Source of the DNA: Modicisalibacter sp033446685
GTDB taxonomy: Bacteria > Pseudomonadota > Gammaproteobacteria > Pseudomonadales > Halomonadaceae
Reading direction: 5' to 3'
DNA: 64,000 nucleotides
Assembly (NCBI RefSeq): GCF_033446685.1
Contig: NZ_JAWQLY010000009.1
Location: 124,001 to 188,000, forward strand
The notes beneath the pieces are model-generated. The model saw nothing but the letters and a program-made list of their open reading frames with translations. It had not been told where the DNA came from and did no database searches. Positions within the stretch are counted from its first letter, which is position 1, and each line of letters begins with the position of its first letter. The position numbers and the translations under genes are program-made. Positions 16,850 through 25,860 of the stretch are shown here, piece after piece.

Positions 16850-18112
16850 TCAGACGATGTGCTGAAGCATCGTCTCCATGCTCAGGTTGTACGACCCCGG
16901 CTGCAATACCGCCTTGATCTCCAAGGTCTCATCGCCCTGGTTGCTGGCGCTCGCGAGATCGATGACCGTTTCGGCAATGGTCTGCTTGTTCTCGTCGAGG
17001 GTCACCAGCACCCGCGGGTGCAGGCGGTTGTCGGGATCGACCGAAAGCACCATACCGACCATGCCGTTGCTCAGCTCGACGATCGAGCCAGGCGGATAGA
17101 TGCCGATGCATTCGATGAAGCGAATCACCAGGGCATCGTCGTAATGGTCGCCACGTGCCTTGTAGAGAATGCGCAGCGCTTCCGAGGGCGGCCGGGCCTT
17201 GCTGTAGGGGCGGTCGCTGGTGATCGCGTCGTAGGTGTCGACGATCGCGATGATCCGGGCGAGCAGGCCGATCTCCTCGCTGTGCTTGCCGTACGGGTAG
17301 CCGGTGCCGTCGAGGCGCTCGTGATGGTCGCGACTGGTGTTCTTGACGGCTAGCGGTATCTCCGGGTCGTCGACCAGCATCTGGTAGCCCTGCAGGGCAT
17401 GGGTGCGGATATGCGCGAATTCGGCGGCGGTCAGCTTGCCCGGCTTGTCGAGAATCTCGCGATTGAGCTTCATCTTGCCGACGTCGTGCAGCATGCCGGC
17501 CAGGCCGAGTTCCTCGATCTGCTTGCGGTCATAACCGAGATGGCGGCCGAAGATCATCGCCATCACGCCGACGTTGAGACAGTGCTCGGCGGTATATTCG
17601 TTCTCGTTCTTGATCCGCGAAAGCCAGTTGAGCGCACTGGGGTTGGCGAGCACCGACTCGGCGAAGCGTCCCACGGTGTCCTTGACCTGGGGGATGTTGC
17701 GATGCCAGGTCTGCTCATCGTGCATCATGCGCCGAAACATCTCGCGTGCCTCGGTAAAGGCCGGGCTGACGAGACGCAGCTCCTCTTCCGCAGGACGCTC
17801 GATGGGGTGAATTCGATAGACCCGATAGGTCGGGTCGGCAGCGGGTCTGGGGCGCTCCAGGGGCATCGCCCGCTCGCGCAGCAGCGACTGGACTTCCGGG
17901 TTCGAGCGCTTGGGATCGACGTAGACGCGCTGACACAATTGACGCAGCCGCTCCAGTTCGTCGGCCTCCGTCAGGCGCAGACCCTCGATGAGAAACGGCG
18001 TCTCGATCCAGGGGCGATCGAGGTCGGTGACGTACATGCCGATCTGCAGGTGGTCGACCGAAATCGCGCACAGATGTTCGACGGATCGCTCAGGCGCCTG
18101 GAGCTCCTGCAT
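16850..18112 (-). CDS. HD-GYP domain cyclic-di-GMP phosphodiesterase
   Basis: This 420-residue protein has an N-terminal DUF3391-like domain (about 1-125, VDHLQIGMYVTDLDRPWIETPF) and a C-terminal HD-GYP domain (about 150-340). Metal ligands and signatures are intact: YTAEHCLNVG, LHDVGKMKLN and HHERLDGTGYP. HD-GYP enzymes hydrolyse c-di-GMP, so this is a candidate partner of the GGDEF protein encoded at 25861-27849. No membrane segment is seen, so it is probably cytoplasmic. The ATG at 18112 is preceded by TTGAGGT. Confidence 0.9.
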   Translation of the reverse strand: MQELQAPERSVEHLCAISVDHLQIGMYVTDLDRPWIETPFLIEGLRLTEADELERLRQLCQRVYVDPKRSNPEVQSLLRERAMPLERPRPAADPTYRVYRIHPIERPAEEELRLVSPAFTEAREMFRRMMHDEQTWHRNIPQVKDTVGRFAESVLANPSALNWLSRIKNENEYTAEHCLNVGVMAMIFGRHLGYDRKQIEELGLAGMLHDVGKMKLNREILDKPGKLTAAEFAHIRTHALQGYQMLVDDPEIPLAVKNTSRDHHERLDGTGYPYGKHSEEIGLLARIIAIVDTYDAITSDRPYSKARPPSEALRILYKARGDHYDDALVIRFIECIGIYPPGSIVELSNGMVGMVLSVDPDNRLHPRVLVTLDENKQTIAETVIDLASASNQGDETLEIKAVLQPGSYNLSMETMLQHIV

Positions 18113-18514
18113 GGTCTTACCTCAAGCTGTAATAATCCAGTCATAGCAGAAGCACCCATCGGACGGTAGACGCCAACGGGTTGGAACGGCAATCGCCGGT
18201 ATCCATACCGGCGCGCGGCTCCGTATCTGTTCTTATGACAACACCACAATGCTGGGACAGCGCTTGGTAGTAAGAGTAACGGCCGCGATCGCTATAACTT
18301 GAGCCTGGCGCATGCCAAGATGCACGCATGCCAGGTCGCTCGGGCTCGGGGTCGTCCATTCTGGGCGCTCGAAGCGGCTGCCGGCATTGCCGGAAAAATT
18401 TCTTGCGAGGGCTGCAAAGATGGGGGTCGCTGGCCGATAATCGGTCTAGACGTAAACGGCTTTGAGCGCCGCCACGACACCACACACAATAATAGCTGCA
18501 GGGAACGAGAAACC
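18113..18514. other. 402-base divergent intergenic region
   Basis: It separates the HD-GYP gene (leftward) from the carboxypeptidase gene (rightward). A long frame continues the carboxypeptidase upstream to 18299, but its sequence lacks protein character. An inverted repeat of CCTGGCGCATGC (18304-18315) with GCATGCCAGG (18326-18335) could form a hairpin. GATAAT at about 18434 could be a -10 element but has no good -35 partner. Nothing else is recognised. Confidence 0.6.
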
Positions 18515-19741
18515 ATGCCATCCACTTTTCTTGGCGCCGCCTGGCGGCGTGGCACGGTAACCGTACTGGTTGCCGCGTTGATTGCCGTTGTCGGCTGGAG
18601 TTCGCCGTCGGTGGCCGGAACCAACCCGCGCTATGCCGGCATCGTCGTCGACGTCGCCAGTGGCGAGGTGCTCTACGCCGACCGGGCCGACAAGCCGCGC
18701 TACCCGGCGTCGCTGACCAAGATGATGACGCTCTATCTGCTGTTCGAAGCGATCGAGCGCGGCAGCCTGAGCCTCGATGACACCCTGCCGGTGTCTGCAC
18801 ATGCGGCCGCTCAGCCGCCGACCAAGCTATGGCTCAAGCCCGGCGAGCGGATACCGGTGGAAACGGCGATCCTCGCGCTGATCGTGCGCTCGGCCAACGA
18901 CGTCGCCGCCGTCGTCGCCGAGGGACTCGCCGGCAGCGAGCCGGCGTTCGCCCGGCAGATGACCGACAAGGCACGTGCGCTGGGCATGCTCGATACCACC
19001 TTTCGCAACGCATCGGGATTGCCGGACAACGTTCAGGTCACTACCGCCCGCGACATGGCACGCCTGGCGCTGCACCTGATGCAGGATTTTCCCGGTTATT
19101 ACGATTATTTCGCCAGCACGCAATTCGCGTATCGGGGCAAGGTCCACCGCGGCCACAATCGCGTGCTGACCCGCTATCCGGGCGCGGATGGTCTCAAGAC
19201 GGGTTTTATCCGCGCCTCGGGCTTCAATATCGCCACGTCGGCGGTGCACGATGGGCGGCGTATCGTCTCGGTGGTGATGGGCGGCTTCACGGCCCGCTCC
19301 CGCGACGATCACGTCATCGACCTGCTCGACCGCGGCTTCGCGCGGGCCGCGCTGATGGATCGCGGCGACTGGGTCGCCAAGACGGCGATCTTCGACAATG
19401 AGCCCGCGGTGGTCAAGCATCCGGCTCAGCCGGCCGGTGAGGATCCGATCGGTCAGTTGATCGCCGGGCTCGACAAGCAGGATGCGGGGACCGTCGGCTG
19501 GGCCGTGCAGGTCGGCGCCTTCAGCGATTCCAGCCAGGCGCGGGCGTTGGCCAGTCGGGCGGCCGGTTACGTGGACGCCGCCGGGGCCGCGCCGAGCGTC
19601 TCGGTGACCCCGACCGAGAATGGCCAACCGCTGTTTCGCGCACGGGTCATCGACCTTCAGGAAAGCCAGGCCCGGCAGAGCTGTCGCGATCTGCAACAGC
19701 AAGGCATAGATTGCGTGGTGGTCGCCGGTGTTGGCGGCTGA
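18515..19741 (+). CDS. D-alanyl-D-alanine carboxypeptidase (S11) with C-terminal SPOR domain
   Basis: The 408-residue periplasmic penicillin-binding protein trims D-Ala from peptidoglycan pentapeptides. It has a signal peptide (TVTVLVAALIAVVGWSSPSVAG) and the S11 motifs ASLTKM (nucleophile Ser), SAND (SxN) and LKTGF (KTG). The last ~75 residues form a SPOR domain (GWAVQVGAFSDSSQARALASRA), which binds denuded glycan strands and targets proteins to septa. I start at the ATG at 18515, just before the signal peptide, rather than at 18299. The S11-SPOR fusion replaces the usual C-terminal amphipathic anchor of DacA-type enzymes. Confidence 0.9.
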   Translation: MPSTFLGAAWRRGTVTVLVAALIAVVGWSSPSVAGTNPRYAGIVVDVASGEVLYADRADKPRYPASLTKMMTLYLLFEAIERGSLSLDDTLPVSAHAAAQPPTKLWLKPGERIPVETAILALIVRSANDVAAVVAEGLAGSEPAFARQMTDKARALGMLDTTFRNASGLPDNVQVTTARDMARLALHLMQDFPGYYDYFASTQFAYRGKVHRGHNRVLTRYPGADGLKTGFIRASGFNIATSAVHDGRRIVSVVMGGFTARSRDDHVIDLLDRGFARAALMDRGDWVAKTAIFDNEPAVVKHPAQPAGEDPIGQLIAGLDKQDAGTVGWAVQVGAFSDSSQARALASRAAGYVDAAGAAPSVSVTPTENGQPLFRARVIDLQESQARQSCRDLQQQGIDCVVVAGVGG

Positions 19742-19794
19742 ACCGATCTTTCCTGGGCTGCGAGCGCCCCTCGCTTTCCGCCTGACGCACCATC

Positions 19795-19820
19795 CAACGC
19801 CCCGCCGATGCGGGGCGTTG
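19795..19820 (+). terminator. strong hairpin, probable terminator
   Basis: CAACGCCCCGC and GCGGGGCGTTG form a perfect 11-bp stem around CGAT, 54 bases after the carboxypeptidase stop. Only a weak T content follows (GCGTTAG), so termination is likely but not certain. Confidence 0.6.
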
Positions 19821-19891
19821 GCGTTAGTGAGCGCTCTGCAGCACGCCCCGGTCGCCGCCATTCGGTGAATTGGTCGTAGTGGCGTCCAGCG

Positions 19892-19922
19892 TTGAATGGC
19901 GAACGGCGGCGGCTGCTATTAT
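19892..19922 (+). promoter_or_regulatory. candidate sigma70 promoter of the polyamine ABC operon
   Basis: TTGAAT (19892-19897) and TATTAT (19917-19922), with a 19-base spacer, lie about 110 bases before the binding-protein start. The spacing is on the long side. Confidence 0.35.
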
Positions 19923-20032
19923 CTAGAAGCCTGGGGCTGTCACCTATGCGTCATGTGGGCGTCACCCGGCAACGGCATCATCTCGCCTAGCCAAAACACA
20001 AGAAGTAAAAACACATCAGGAGATGAAGGTTC

Positions 20033-21148
20033 ATGTCGATCAGTCGTCGTCGCTTCCTGCAGGGCTCGCTGGCCGCGGGTGCAGCCGCTTCGTTCCCCGG
20101 CTTCTATATCAACAGGGCGCTGGCGCAGGAGCAAACCCTGCGGATCTACGCCTGGGCCGGTTATTTCAGCGATGAAATGCTCGCCGACTTCCGCGAGAAG
20201 ACCGGCATCAATGCCACGTTCACGCCTTACGGCACCAACGATGAGTTGATGAACTCGTTGCGCGCCACCGACGGCAGCGGCTTCGACGTCATCATGCCCA
20301 CCGTCGACCGGGTGCCGGGCTACCTGGATTACAATCTCGTCCAGCCGCTCGATCAATCGCGCATCCAGTGGCAGGGTTGTCTGGATAGCGCGCTGGAAGG
20401 CTCGGAAGTCGGCGGCGTGGTCGACGGCAAGCGCTACTTCGCGCCCAGCGACTGGGGCACCGAGGCGATCGCCTTCGATCGTCGCTATGCGGCCGTCGAT
20501 CCCGACAACTTGAGCTACGGCGATCTCTGGAATCCCGATAACGGCCAGGGCGTCACCGTGCGTAGCCATTCCGCGCTGGTCGGCATCGGCCTGTGGCTGC
20601 AGAGCCAGGGCAAGCTGCCGCGCCCGTTGCTCGAGTCGTACCGGAGCGAGGAGGCGATGCGTGCCAACTTCGAGGTGATCCTCGACGAGGCGGTCAAGCA
20701 CAAGGACATGATCGCCCAGTTCTGGTCGACCGAGAACGAGGCCCAGGCGGCGTTTCGCACCAATGGCGCGGTGATCGGCCAGACCTGGGACAGCACCGCC
20801 TTCCGGCTGCAGAACGAAGGCATGGATATCGCCTATCGGGCGCCGAAGGAGGGCGCACTGGCGTGGATGGAGGGCTTCGTGATTCCCAGCAACGCCCAGA
20901 ACGTCGACGCGGTCTACGAGCTGATCAACTGGTACTACACCCCGGAGGCCGGAGCGATGTTCGTCGAATCGACGGGCTACAATTCCACGGCGAAGGGCGC
21001 CGAGAAGCTGCTGCCCGAGGCCTCGCGCAAGTTCTTCGAAGCCTCCTACTCGAAGCAGGATCTCGCCAACCTGTGGTGGTGGCCGATCCAGGAGCCCTGG
21101 TACGTCGCGCTGCGCAACGAATATCAGGATCGCTACCTCTCGGCCTGA
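20033..21148 (+). CDS. ABC transporter substrate-binding protein, spermidine/putrescine (PotD/PotF) type
   Basis: The 371-residue protein has an N-terminal twin-arginine-like signal (SRRRFLQGSLAAGAAASFPG, cleavage near ALAQ). It is followed by a two-lobed binding protein starting LRIYAWAGYFSDEMLADFREKTGI, characteristic of PotD/PotF. It would capture a polyamine or related compound in the periplasm and deliver it to the permease pair encoded downstream. Substrate specificity cannot be fixed by reading. The arrangement SBP-ATPase-permease-permease is typical. The Tat-type signal is less usual for this family. CAGGAG precedes the ATG. Confidence 0.88.
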   Translation: MSISRRRFLQGSLAAGAAASFPGFYINRALAQEQTLRIYAWAGYFSDEMLADFREKTGINATFTPYGTNDELMNSLRATDGSGFDVIMPTVDRVPGYLDYNLVQPLDQSRIQWQGCLDSALEGSEVGGVVDGKRYFAPSDWGTEAIAFDRRYAAVDPDNLSYGDLWNPDNGQGVTVRSHSALVGIGLWLQSQGKLPRPLLESYRSEEAMRANFEVILDEAVKHKDMIAQFWSTENEAQAAFRTNGAVIGQTWDSTAFRLQNEGMDIAYRAPKEGALAWMEGFVIPSNAQNVDAVYELINWYYTPEAGAMFVESTGYNSTAKGAEKLLPEASRKFFEASYSKQDLANLWWWPIQEPWYVALRNEYQDRYLSA

Positions 21149-21166
21149 TGCGAGCCGACAGGCAGT

Positions 21167-21205
21167 CGAACGAACCGGTCGGTTACGCCTCGGCCGGTTC
21201 ATTCG
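21167..21205 (+). terminator. intercistronic hairpin between binding-protein and ATPase genes
   Basis: CGAACGAACCGG (21167-21178) pairs with CCGGTTCATTCG (21194-21205) with one mismatch and a 15-base loop. There is no T-run. It is likely a partial terminator or 3'-end stabiliser that lets the binding protein be made in excess over the membrane subunits, as known in other ABC operons. Confidence 0.5.
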
Positions 21206-21261
21206 TGTAGGGCGCCCTTCGACGGCCCCGGTAACGACAATAACCGACAAGAAGAGCGTCT

Positions 21262-22434
21262 ATGGACGGTAGCGTCACGCTGGATCAGATAGTCATGCGT
21301 TTCGGCGACTTCACGGCCATCGAGTCGACTCGGCTGACCATCGAGTCCGGGGAATTCTTCAGTTTCCTCGGCCCTTCGGGGTGCGGCAAGACGACCCTGC
21401 TCAATATCGTCAGCGGCTTCCTGTCGCCGAGCGAGGGGCAAGTGTATATCGGCGGCGAGCCGATGGTCGGCGTGCCGGTCAATCAGCGACCCACGGCGAT
21501 GATCTTTCAGAACCTGGCACTGTTCCCGCTGATGAGCGTCTATCAGAACATCGAATTCGGACTCGAGGTGCGCGGTGTGGGGCGCGCGTCGCGTCGCCAG
21601 CGCTCGGACGAACTGCTCGAACTGGTGGCGCTCGCCGGCAGCGGCGACAAGCCGATCGCGGCGCTGTCGGGCGGCCAGAAACAGCGCGTGGCGATCGCCC
21701 GGGCATTGGCGGTGGAACCCCGCGTACTGCTGCTCGACGAGCCGCTCTCGGCGCTCGACCTGAAACTGCGCCAGCACATGCGCAACGAGCTCAAGGCGAT
21801 CCAGCGCAAGACCGGCATCACCTTCATCTACATCACTCACGACCAGGGCGAGGCGCTGGCCATGTCGGATCGGGTCGCGGTGATGTCGGCGGGGCGCATC
21901 CAGCAGGTGGCCGATCCCGAGACGCTCTACCATCGGCCCGAGACCGGTTTCGTGGCGGCCTTCGTGGGCGAGAACAACCGCCTGCCGGGAACGGTCGTCG
22001 AGGTCACCGAAACGCTGACCACCCTCGAGGTGGCGGGCCTCGGGCGGTTGGCCGGGCGCACCGGACAGGCGGCGTTGGCCGTCGGCCAGCGCGCGGCGCT
22101 GTACGTGCGCCCCGAGCAGCTCACCCTGCTCGACGGGACGGCGGCGGCGAACGCCCCGGCCACGCTGGCGGCCGAGGTGGAGTCGGTCAACTTCGAAGGC
22201 GCCTGGCGCATGCTCGAGGCGCGGCTGAGCGAGACCGGCGAGCGGCTGCGGATCCTGCTGGGCCAGGGCGACGACTCCCGGCAGTCGCTGGCGCCGGGCG
22301 CGCATGGGCGCTTCGGCTACGACCCGCAGCAGGCGATCGTGCTGGCCGACGACGACTCGCCGCGGCTCGACGCCGAGACCGGCGAAGTGGTTGCCGGCCG
22401 GCCGCAGGAGGCCCGCCATGCTGCGTCAGCTTAG
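21262..22434 (+). CDS. ABC transporter ATP-binding protein, PotA/PotG type
   Basis: The 390-residue ATPase has Walker A GPSGCGKTTLL (about residue 35), Q-loop FQNLALFP, ABC signature LSGGQKQRVAIARAL, Walker B VLLLDEPLSALD and the switch His in YITHDQGEAL. A C-terminal TOBE-type regulatory region (about 275-370) is present. It powers polyamine-type import with the flanking genes. Its last 17 bases overlap the start of the first permease gene. Confidence 0.92.
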   Translation: MDGSVTLDQIVMRFGDFTAIESTRLTIESGEFFSFLGPSGCGKTTLLNIVSGFLSPSEGQVYIGGEPMVGVPVNQRPTAMIFQNLALFPLMSVYQNIEFGLEVRGVGRASRRQRSDELLELVALAGSGDKPIAALSGGQKQRVAIARALAVEPRVLLLDEPLSALDLKLRQHMRNELKAIQRKTGITFIYITHDQGEALAMSDRVAVMSAGRIQQVADPETLYHRPETGFVAAFVGENNRLPGTVVEVTETLTTLEVAGLGRLAGRTGQAALAVGQRAALYVRPEQLTLLDGTAAANAPATLAAEVESVNFEGAWRMLEARLSETGERLRILLGQGDDSRQSLAPGAHGRFGYDPQQAIVLADDDSPRLDAETGEVVAGRPQEARHAASA

Positions 22435-23305
22435 GGCGCGTTTCGGCGGCCCGGTGGCCATGGCCATCGTCGGCCTGCTGTGCATCTGGCTGATCGCCAT
22501 GGTGGTGTTGCCGCAACTGCAGATGATCGACTATTCGCTGCGCCCCAACCTGCTGCCGGCCGAGCTGGGCGGGCCCCGGGATCACTGGAGCCTGACCAAC
22601 TACGTCACGCTGTTCAACAACCAGATTCACCTGGCGATCTTCTTCAAGACGCTGTGGTCGAGCGTGCTGGTGACGGTGCTGACGCTGCTGGTCAGCTATC
22701 CGATCGCCTACTACCTGGCCAAGGTCGCCACCCCGGGGCAGGCGGCGCTCTGCCTGCTGCTGTTGATAATCCCCTTCTGGATCAACGAGATACTGCGCAC
22801 GTTCTCGTGGTTCATCATCCTGGCGTTTCGCGGACCGCTCAACGAGTTGCTGCTGACGCTGGGGTTGATCGAGCGGCCGGTGCGCTTTCTCAACGGCGAT
22901 GCCGGCGTGCTGGTGGGCATGGTCTACGCCTACATCCTGTTCATGATCTTTCCGCTGTACAACGCCATCGAGAGTCTCGACGGCAATCAGGTGCGCGCCG
23001 CCCGCGATCTAGGCGCCGGCACGCTGCGGACCCATTGGCGCATCGTCATCCCGCATGCCAAGCCGGGCATCGCCACCGGTTGCATCATGACCTTCATGCT
23101 CGCCGCGGGCAGCTACGCGGTGCCGGCGCTGCTGGGCTCGCCGGGTAGCCGCTGGTTCACGCAGATCATCTACAACTGGTTCTTCGAGGGCGGCGACTGG
23201 AACCAGGGCGCGGCCTATGCCTTCCTGCTGCTGGTGCTGTGCATCGGCTTCATGTCGCTGGTGATGCGCCTGTTCAAGGTGGGGCTGGCCGACATTGCGA
23301 AATAA
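22418..23305 (+). CDS. ABC transporter permease, PotB/PotH type
   Basis: This 295-residue inner-membrane protein starts at the ATG at 22418, preceded by GCAGGAGG; a longer frame from 22304 is within the ATPase gene. There are about six transmembrane helices, beginning VAMAIVGLLCIWLIAMVVLPQ. The EAA cytoplasmic loop reads ARDLGAGTLRTHWRIVIPHAKPGI and contacts the ATPase. It forms the pore with the next gene product. Confidence 0.9.
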   Translation: MLRQLRARFGGPVAMAIVGLLCIWLIAMVVLPQLQMIDYSLRPNLLPAELGGPRDHWSLTNYVTLFNNQIHLAIFFKTLWSSVLVTVLTLLVSYPIAYYLAKVATPGQAALCLLLLIIPFWINEILRTFSWFIILAFRGPLNELLLTLGLIERPVRFLNGDAGVLVGMVYAYILFMIFPLYNAIESLDGNQVRAARDLGAGTLRTHWRIVIPHAKPGIATGCIMTFMLAAGSYAVPALLGSPGSRWFTQIIYNWFFEGGDWNQGAAYAFLLLVLCIGFMSLVMRLFKVGLADIAK

Positions 23306-23317
23306 GAGATTCGTCCG

Positions 23318-24124
23318 ATGAGCGCGCAACGTTTTCTGAACTGGGGGCTGCGCCTGTATATCGGCGTGTTCTTCGTCTATCTGTTCCTGCCGCTGGTGAT
23401 CATGGGAACGGCGACCTTCAACGACAGCCGCTTCCCGACCATCACGCCCTGGCGGGGGGCGACGCTCAAGTGGTTTGCCGAACTGGCCGCCGACGACGGC
23501 ATGTGGGCGGCACTTGGCAACAGCCTGCTGGTGGCCGCCGGCGTGCTGTGTCTGGCGGTGCCGATCGGCGTCGCCTGCGCGCTGTTCCTGACCACCGTGG
23601 AGAGCCGCGCCAAGCCGTTCGTCTACGGCCTGATCCTGTCGCCGTTGCTGACCCCGGGAGTGATCATCGGTATCTCGACGCTGATCTTCTGGCGTCAGTT
23701 CGGAGTCGCCGGCGGTACGCTGCTCACGGTATTGGGCCAGACCACCTTCATCTCGGCCTACGTGATGCTGATGGTCATGGCGCGGCTGCAGCGCTTCGAC
23801 CGAACCCTGGAACGCGCCGCCCTGGATCTGGGCGCGTCGCCCTGGCAGGCGTTCCACCGCGTGCTGTTGCCGTTTCTCAGGCCGGCGATCCTGTCGGCGG
23901 CGGTCATCGCCTTTCTGCAATCCTTCGAGAACTACAACACCTCGCTGTTCGTGGTCGGTTACGACACCACCCTCACCGTGTATATCGCCTCCAAGGTGCG
24001 CACCGGCCTGACCCCGGCGGTCAATGCGCTGGGCCTGATCCTGATCCTGATCACCGTGGCGCTGGCGGTCATCTACGAGATCAAGCGCAGGCGCGAGACC
24101 CGCGTGCGAACGCCGCTCTCCTGA
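23318..24124 (+). CDS. ABC transporter permease, PotC/PotI type
   Basis: The 268-residue inner-membrane protein has about six helices, starting LRLYIGVFFVYLFLPLVIMGTATFN, as in PotC/PotI. Its EAA loop reads ALDLGASPWQAFHRVLLPFLRPAI. It is the last gene of the four-gene importer operon, 12 bases after the partner permease. A large palindrome follows, separating it from the convergent catalase gene. Confidence 0.9.
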   Translation: MSAQRFLNWGLRLYIGVFFVYLFLPLVIMGTATFNDSRFPTITPWRGATLKWFAELAADDGMWAALGNSLLVAAGVLCLAVPIGVACALFLTTVESRAKPFVYGLILSPLLTPGVIIGISTLIFWRQFGVAGGTLLTVLGQTTFISAYVMLMVMARLQRFDRTLERAALDLGASPWQAFHRVLLPFLRPAILSAAVIAFLQSFENYNTSLFVVGYDTTLTVYIASKVRTGLTPAVNALGLILILITVALAVIYEIKRRRETRVRTPLS

Positions 24125-24142
24125 TGCCGGCGTGATGCAAGA

Positions 24143-24166
24143 ACGGCGACTCCCGGGAGTCGCCGT
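24143..24166. terminator. 24-base perfect palindrome between convergent genes
   Basis: Arms ACGGCGACTCCC and GGGAGTCGCCGT abut with no loop, so 3-4 central bases would be unpaired in RNA. It is placed between the permease and catalase stops and probably acts as a bidirectional terminator. T-tracts are weak on both sides. Confidence 0.55.
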
Positions 24167-24210
24167 CGCGTTAGCGTCGCTTTACCGGCCTTGCGACCGA
24201 ACCGCCGGGC

Positions 24211-25677
24211 TCAGGCCGGTTCGGCCTCGACCAGGGTCCGCCTGACGTTGATCGCCGCACGCACGCCTTTGCCGTAGTCGGGGTGGACCCGGTCGAAGAG
24301 CGCCAGCTGGCGATCGACGATGAATTGCGGCACGCCCGTCATGTGCTCGGCGATATTGCTGAACAAACGTTGGCGCTGGCCTTCGTCGAACAACAAAAAC
24401 AGCGCGCGCGGCTGGCTGAAGTCGTCATTGCCGAGACGATGATCGTGGCGATCGGCATCGCCCGCCAGCGGTAGCGGCGGTTCGAGAACGTCCGGGCGCT
24501 CCCGGGGGCCACCGAACGAGCTGGGCTCGTAGTAGGCGTCCGGCTGCGGGTTGTTGGCGAAGAAACGCATCGGACCATCCTTGTGATAGTGATGCACCGG
24601 ACTATGTGGCTGGTTGACCGGTAGCGCCTCGTAGTGGGTTCCCAGGCGATAGCGGTGCGCGTCGGCGTAGGAGAAGACCCGTGCCTGGAGCATCTTGTCC
24701 GGGGAAAAGCCGATCCCCGGGACCGTATTCGAGGGGCTGAACGCCGCCTGCTCGATCTCGGCGAAATAGTTGTCGGGGTTGCGATTGAGTTCGAGCGTAC
24801 CGACGTCGATCAGCGGGAAGTCGCCATGCGGCCAGACCTTGGTCAGGTCGAACGGGTTGAAGGCGGTCTGCTCGGCCTGTTCTTCGCTCATCACCTGAAT
24901 GCACACGCGCCAGCGCGGGTAATCGCCTTTTTCGATGGAAGTAAAGAGGTCTTGCTGGGTCGTCTCGCGATTTTTGCCAACGATCCGCTCGGCCTCGGCA
25001 TTGGTATAATGGCGATGACCCTGCTGGGTCTTGAAGTGGAACTTGACCCATACCCGCTGATTGTCGTCGTTGATCAGCGAATAGGTATGCGATCCGTAGC
25101 CATTGATGTGGCGAACGTCGGTGGGCAGGCCGCGATCGGACATCAGCATGGTGACCTGATGCAATGATTCCGGCGACAGCGACCAGAAATCCCAGGCGGC
25201 CGTGGCGCTGCGCATGTTGGTACGCGGGTGGCGCTTCTGGGTATGAATGAAATCGGGAAACTTGTAGGGATCGCGGACGAAGAACACCGGGGTATTGTTG
25301 CCGACCAGATCCCAGTTGCCCTCCTCGGTATAGAACTTCAGCGCGAAACCGCGCACGTCGCGCTCCGCATCGGCCGCGCCCTGTTCTCCGGCGACCGTCG
25401 AAAAACGCGCCAACATCGGGGTCTTCTTGCCGGGCGCGAAGACCTTGGCCTTGGTATGACGGGAAATATCGTGGGTGACGGTCAGCGTGCCGTAGGCGCC
25501 CCAGCCCTTGGCGTGCACGGTGCGTTCGGGGATGCGCTCGCGGTTCTGGTGGGCCAGCTTCTCGATGAGCTGATAATCCTGCAAGAGCAGCGGCCCGCGA
25601 GGGCCCGCCGATTGGCTGTTCTGGTTGTCACCGATCGGGGCGCCGGCCGATGTAGTTAGCGTTTTCCGGTCGCTCAT
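24211..25677 (-). CDS. katA: monofunctional haem catalase (clade III-type, small subunit)
   Basis: The 488-residue enzyme disproportionates hydrogen peroxide. It has the distal His55 in RTVHAKGWGAYG, Asn in VGNNTPVFFVRDP and the proximal haem Tyr in RVFSYADAHRYRLG. Length and sequence fit small-subunit catalases (KatA type), probably cytoplasmic since no signal is present. GAGGAG precedes the ATG. An OxyR-like motif lies about 80-115 bases upstream of the start. Confidence 0.93.
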   Translation of the reverse strand: MSDRKTLTTSAGAPIGDNQNSQSAGPRGPLLLQDYQLIEKLAHQNRERIPERTVHAKGWGAYGTLTVTHDISRHTKAKVFAPGKKTPMLARFSTVAGEQGAADAERDVRGFALKFYTEEGNWDLVGNNTPVFFVRDPYKFPDFIHTQKRHPRTNMRSATAAWDFWSLSPESLHQVTMLMSDRGLPTDVRHINGYGSHTYSLINDDNQRVWVKFHFKTQQGHRHYTNAEAERIVGKNRETTQQDLFTSIEKGDYPRWRVCIQVMSEEQAEQTAFNPFDLTKVWPHGDFPLIDVGTLELNRNPDNYFAEIEQAAFSPSNTVPGIGFSPDKMLQARVFSYADAHRYRLGTHYEALPVNQPHSPVHHYHKDGPMRFFANNPQPDAYYEPSSFGGPRERPDVLEPPLPLAGDADRHDHRLGNDDFSQPRALFLLFDEGQRQRLFSNIAEHMTGVPQFIVDRQLALFDRVHPDYGKGVRAAINVRRTLVEAEPA

Positions 25678-25754
25678 GGCAAACCGTCTCCTCTGCGAAC
25701 TGGGTATTCATTTACCTGCTGTTACAGAGTACTGAACGCGTTGTTGCACGATAA

Positions 25755-25791
25755 ATCGGCTTTGGCTATGCCAACGATAGCCAAGTCTGGC
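25755..25791 (-). promoter_or_regulatory. candidate OxyR-binding site upstream of katA
   Basis: The central part CTAT-N7-ATAG (25766-25780) matches the OxyR core exactly and is itself an 8-bp inverted repeat TTGGCTAT/ATAGCCAA. One outer quarter is ATCG (25755-25758, 3/4 to ATAG); the other (25788-25791) does not match. So three of the four OxyR quarter-sites are recognisable. Confidence 0.5.
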
Positions 25792-25860
25792 ACTCTGCAT
25801 TTACATGAGTTAATTCTTGAATTATGAGGGCCCGGGTTGAAAGGGTGGAAACGTGAACCA

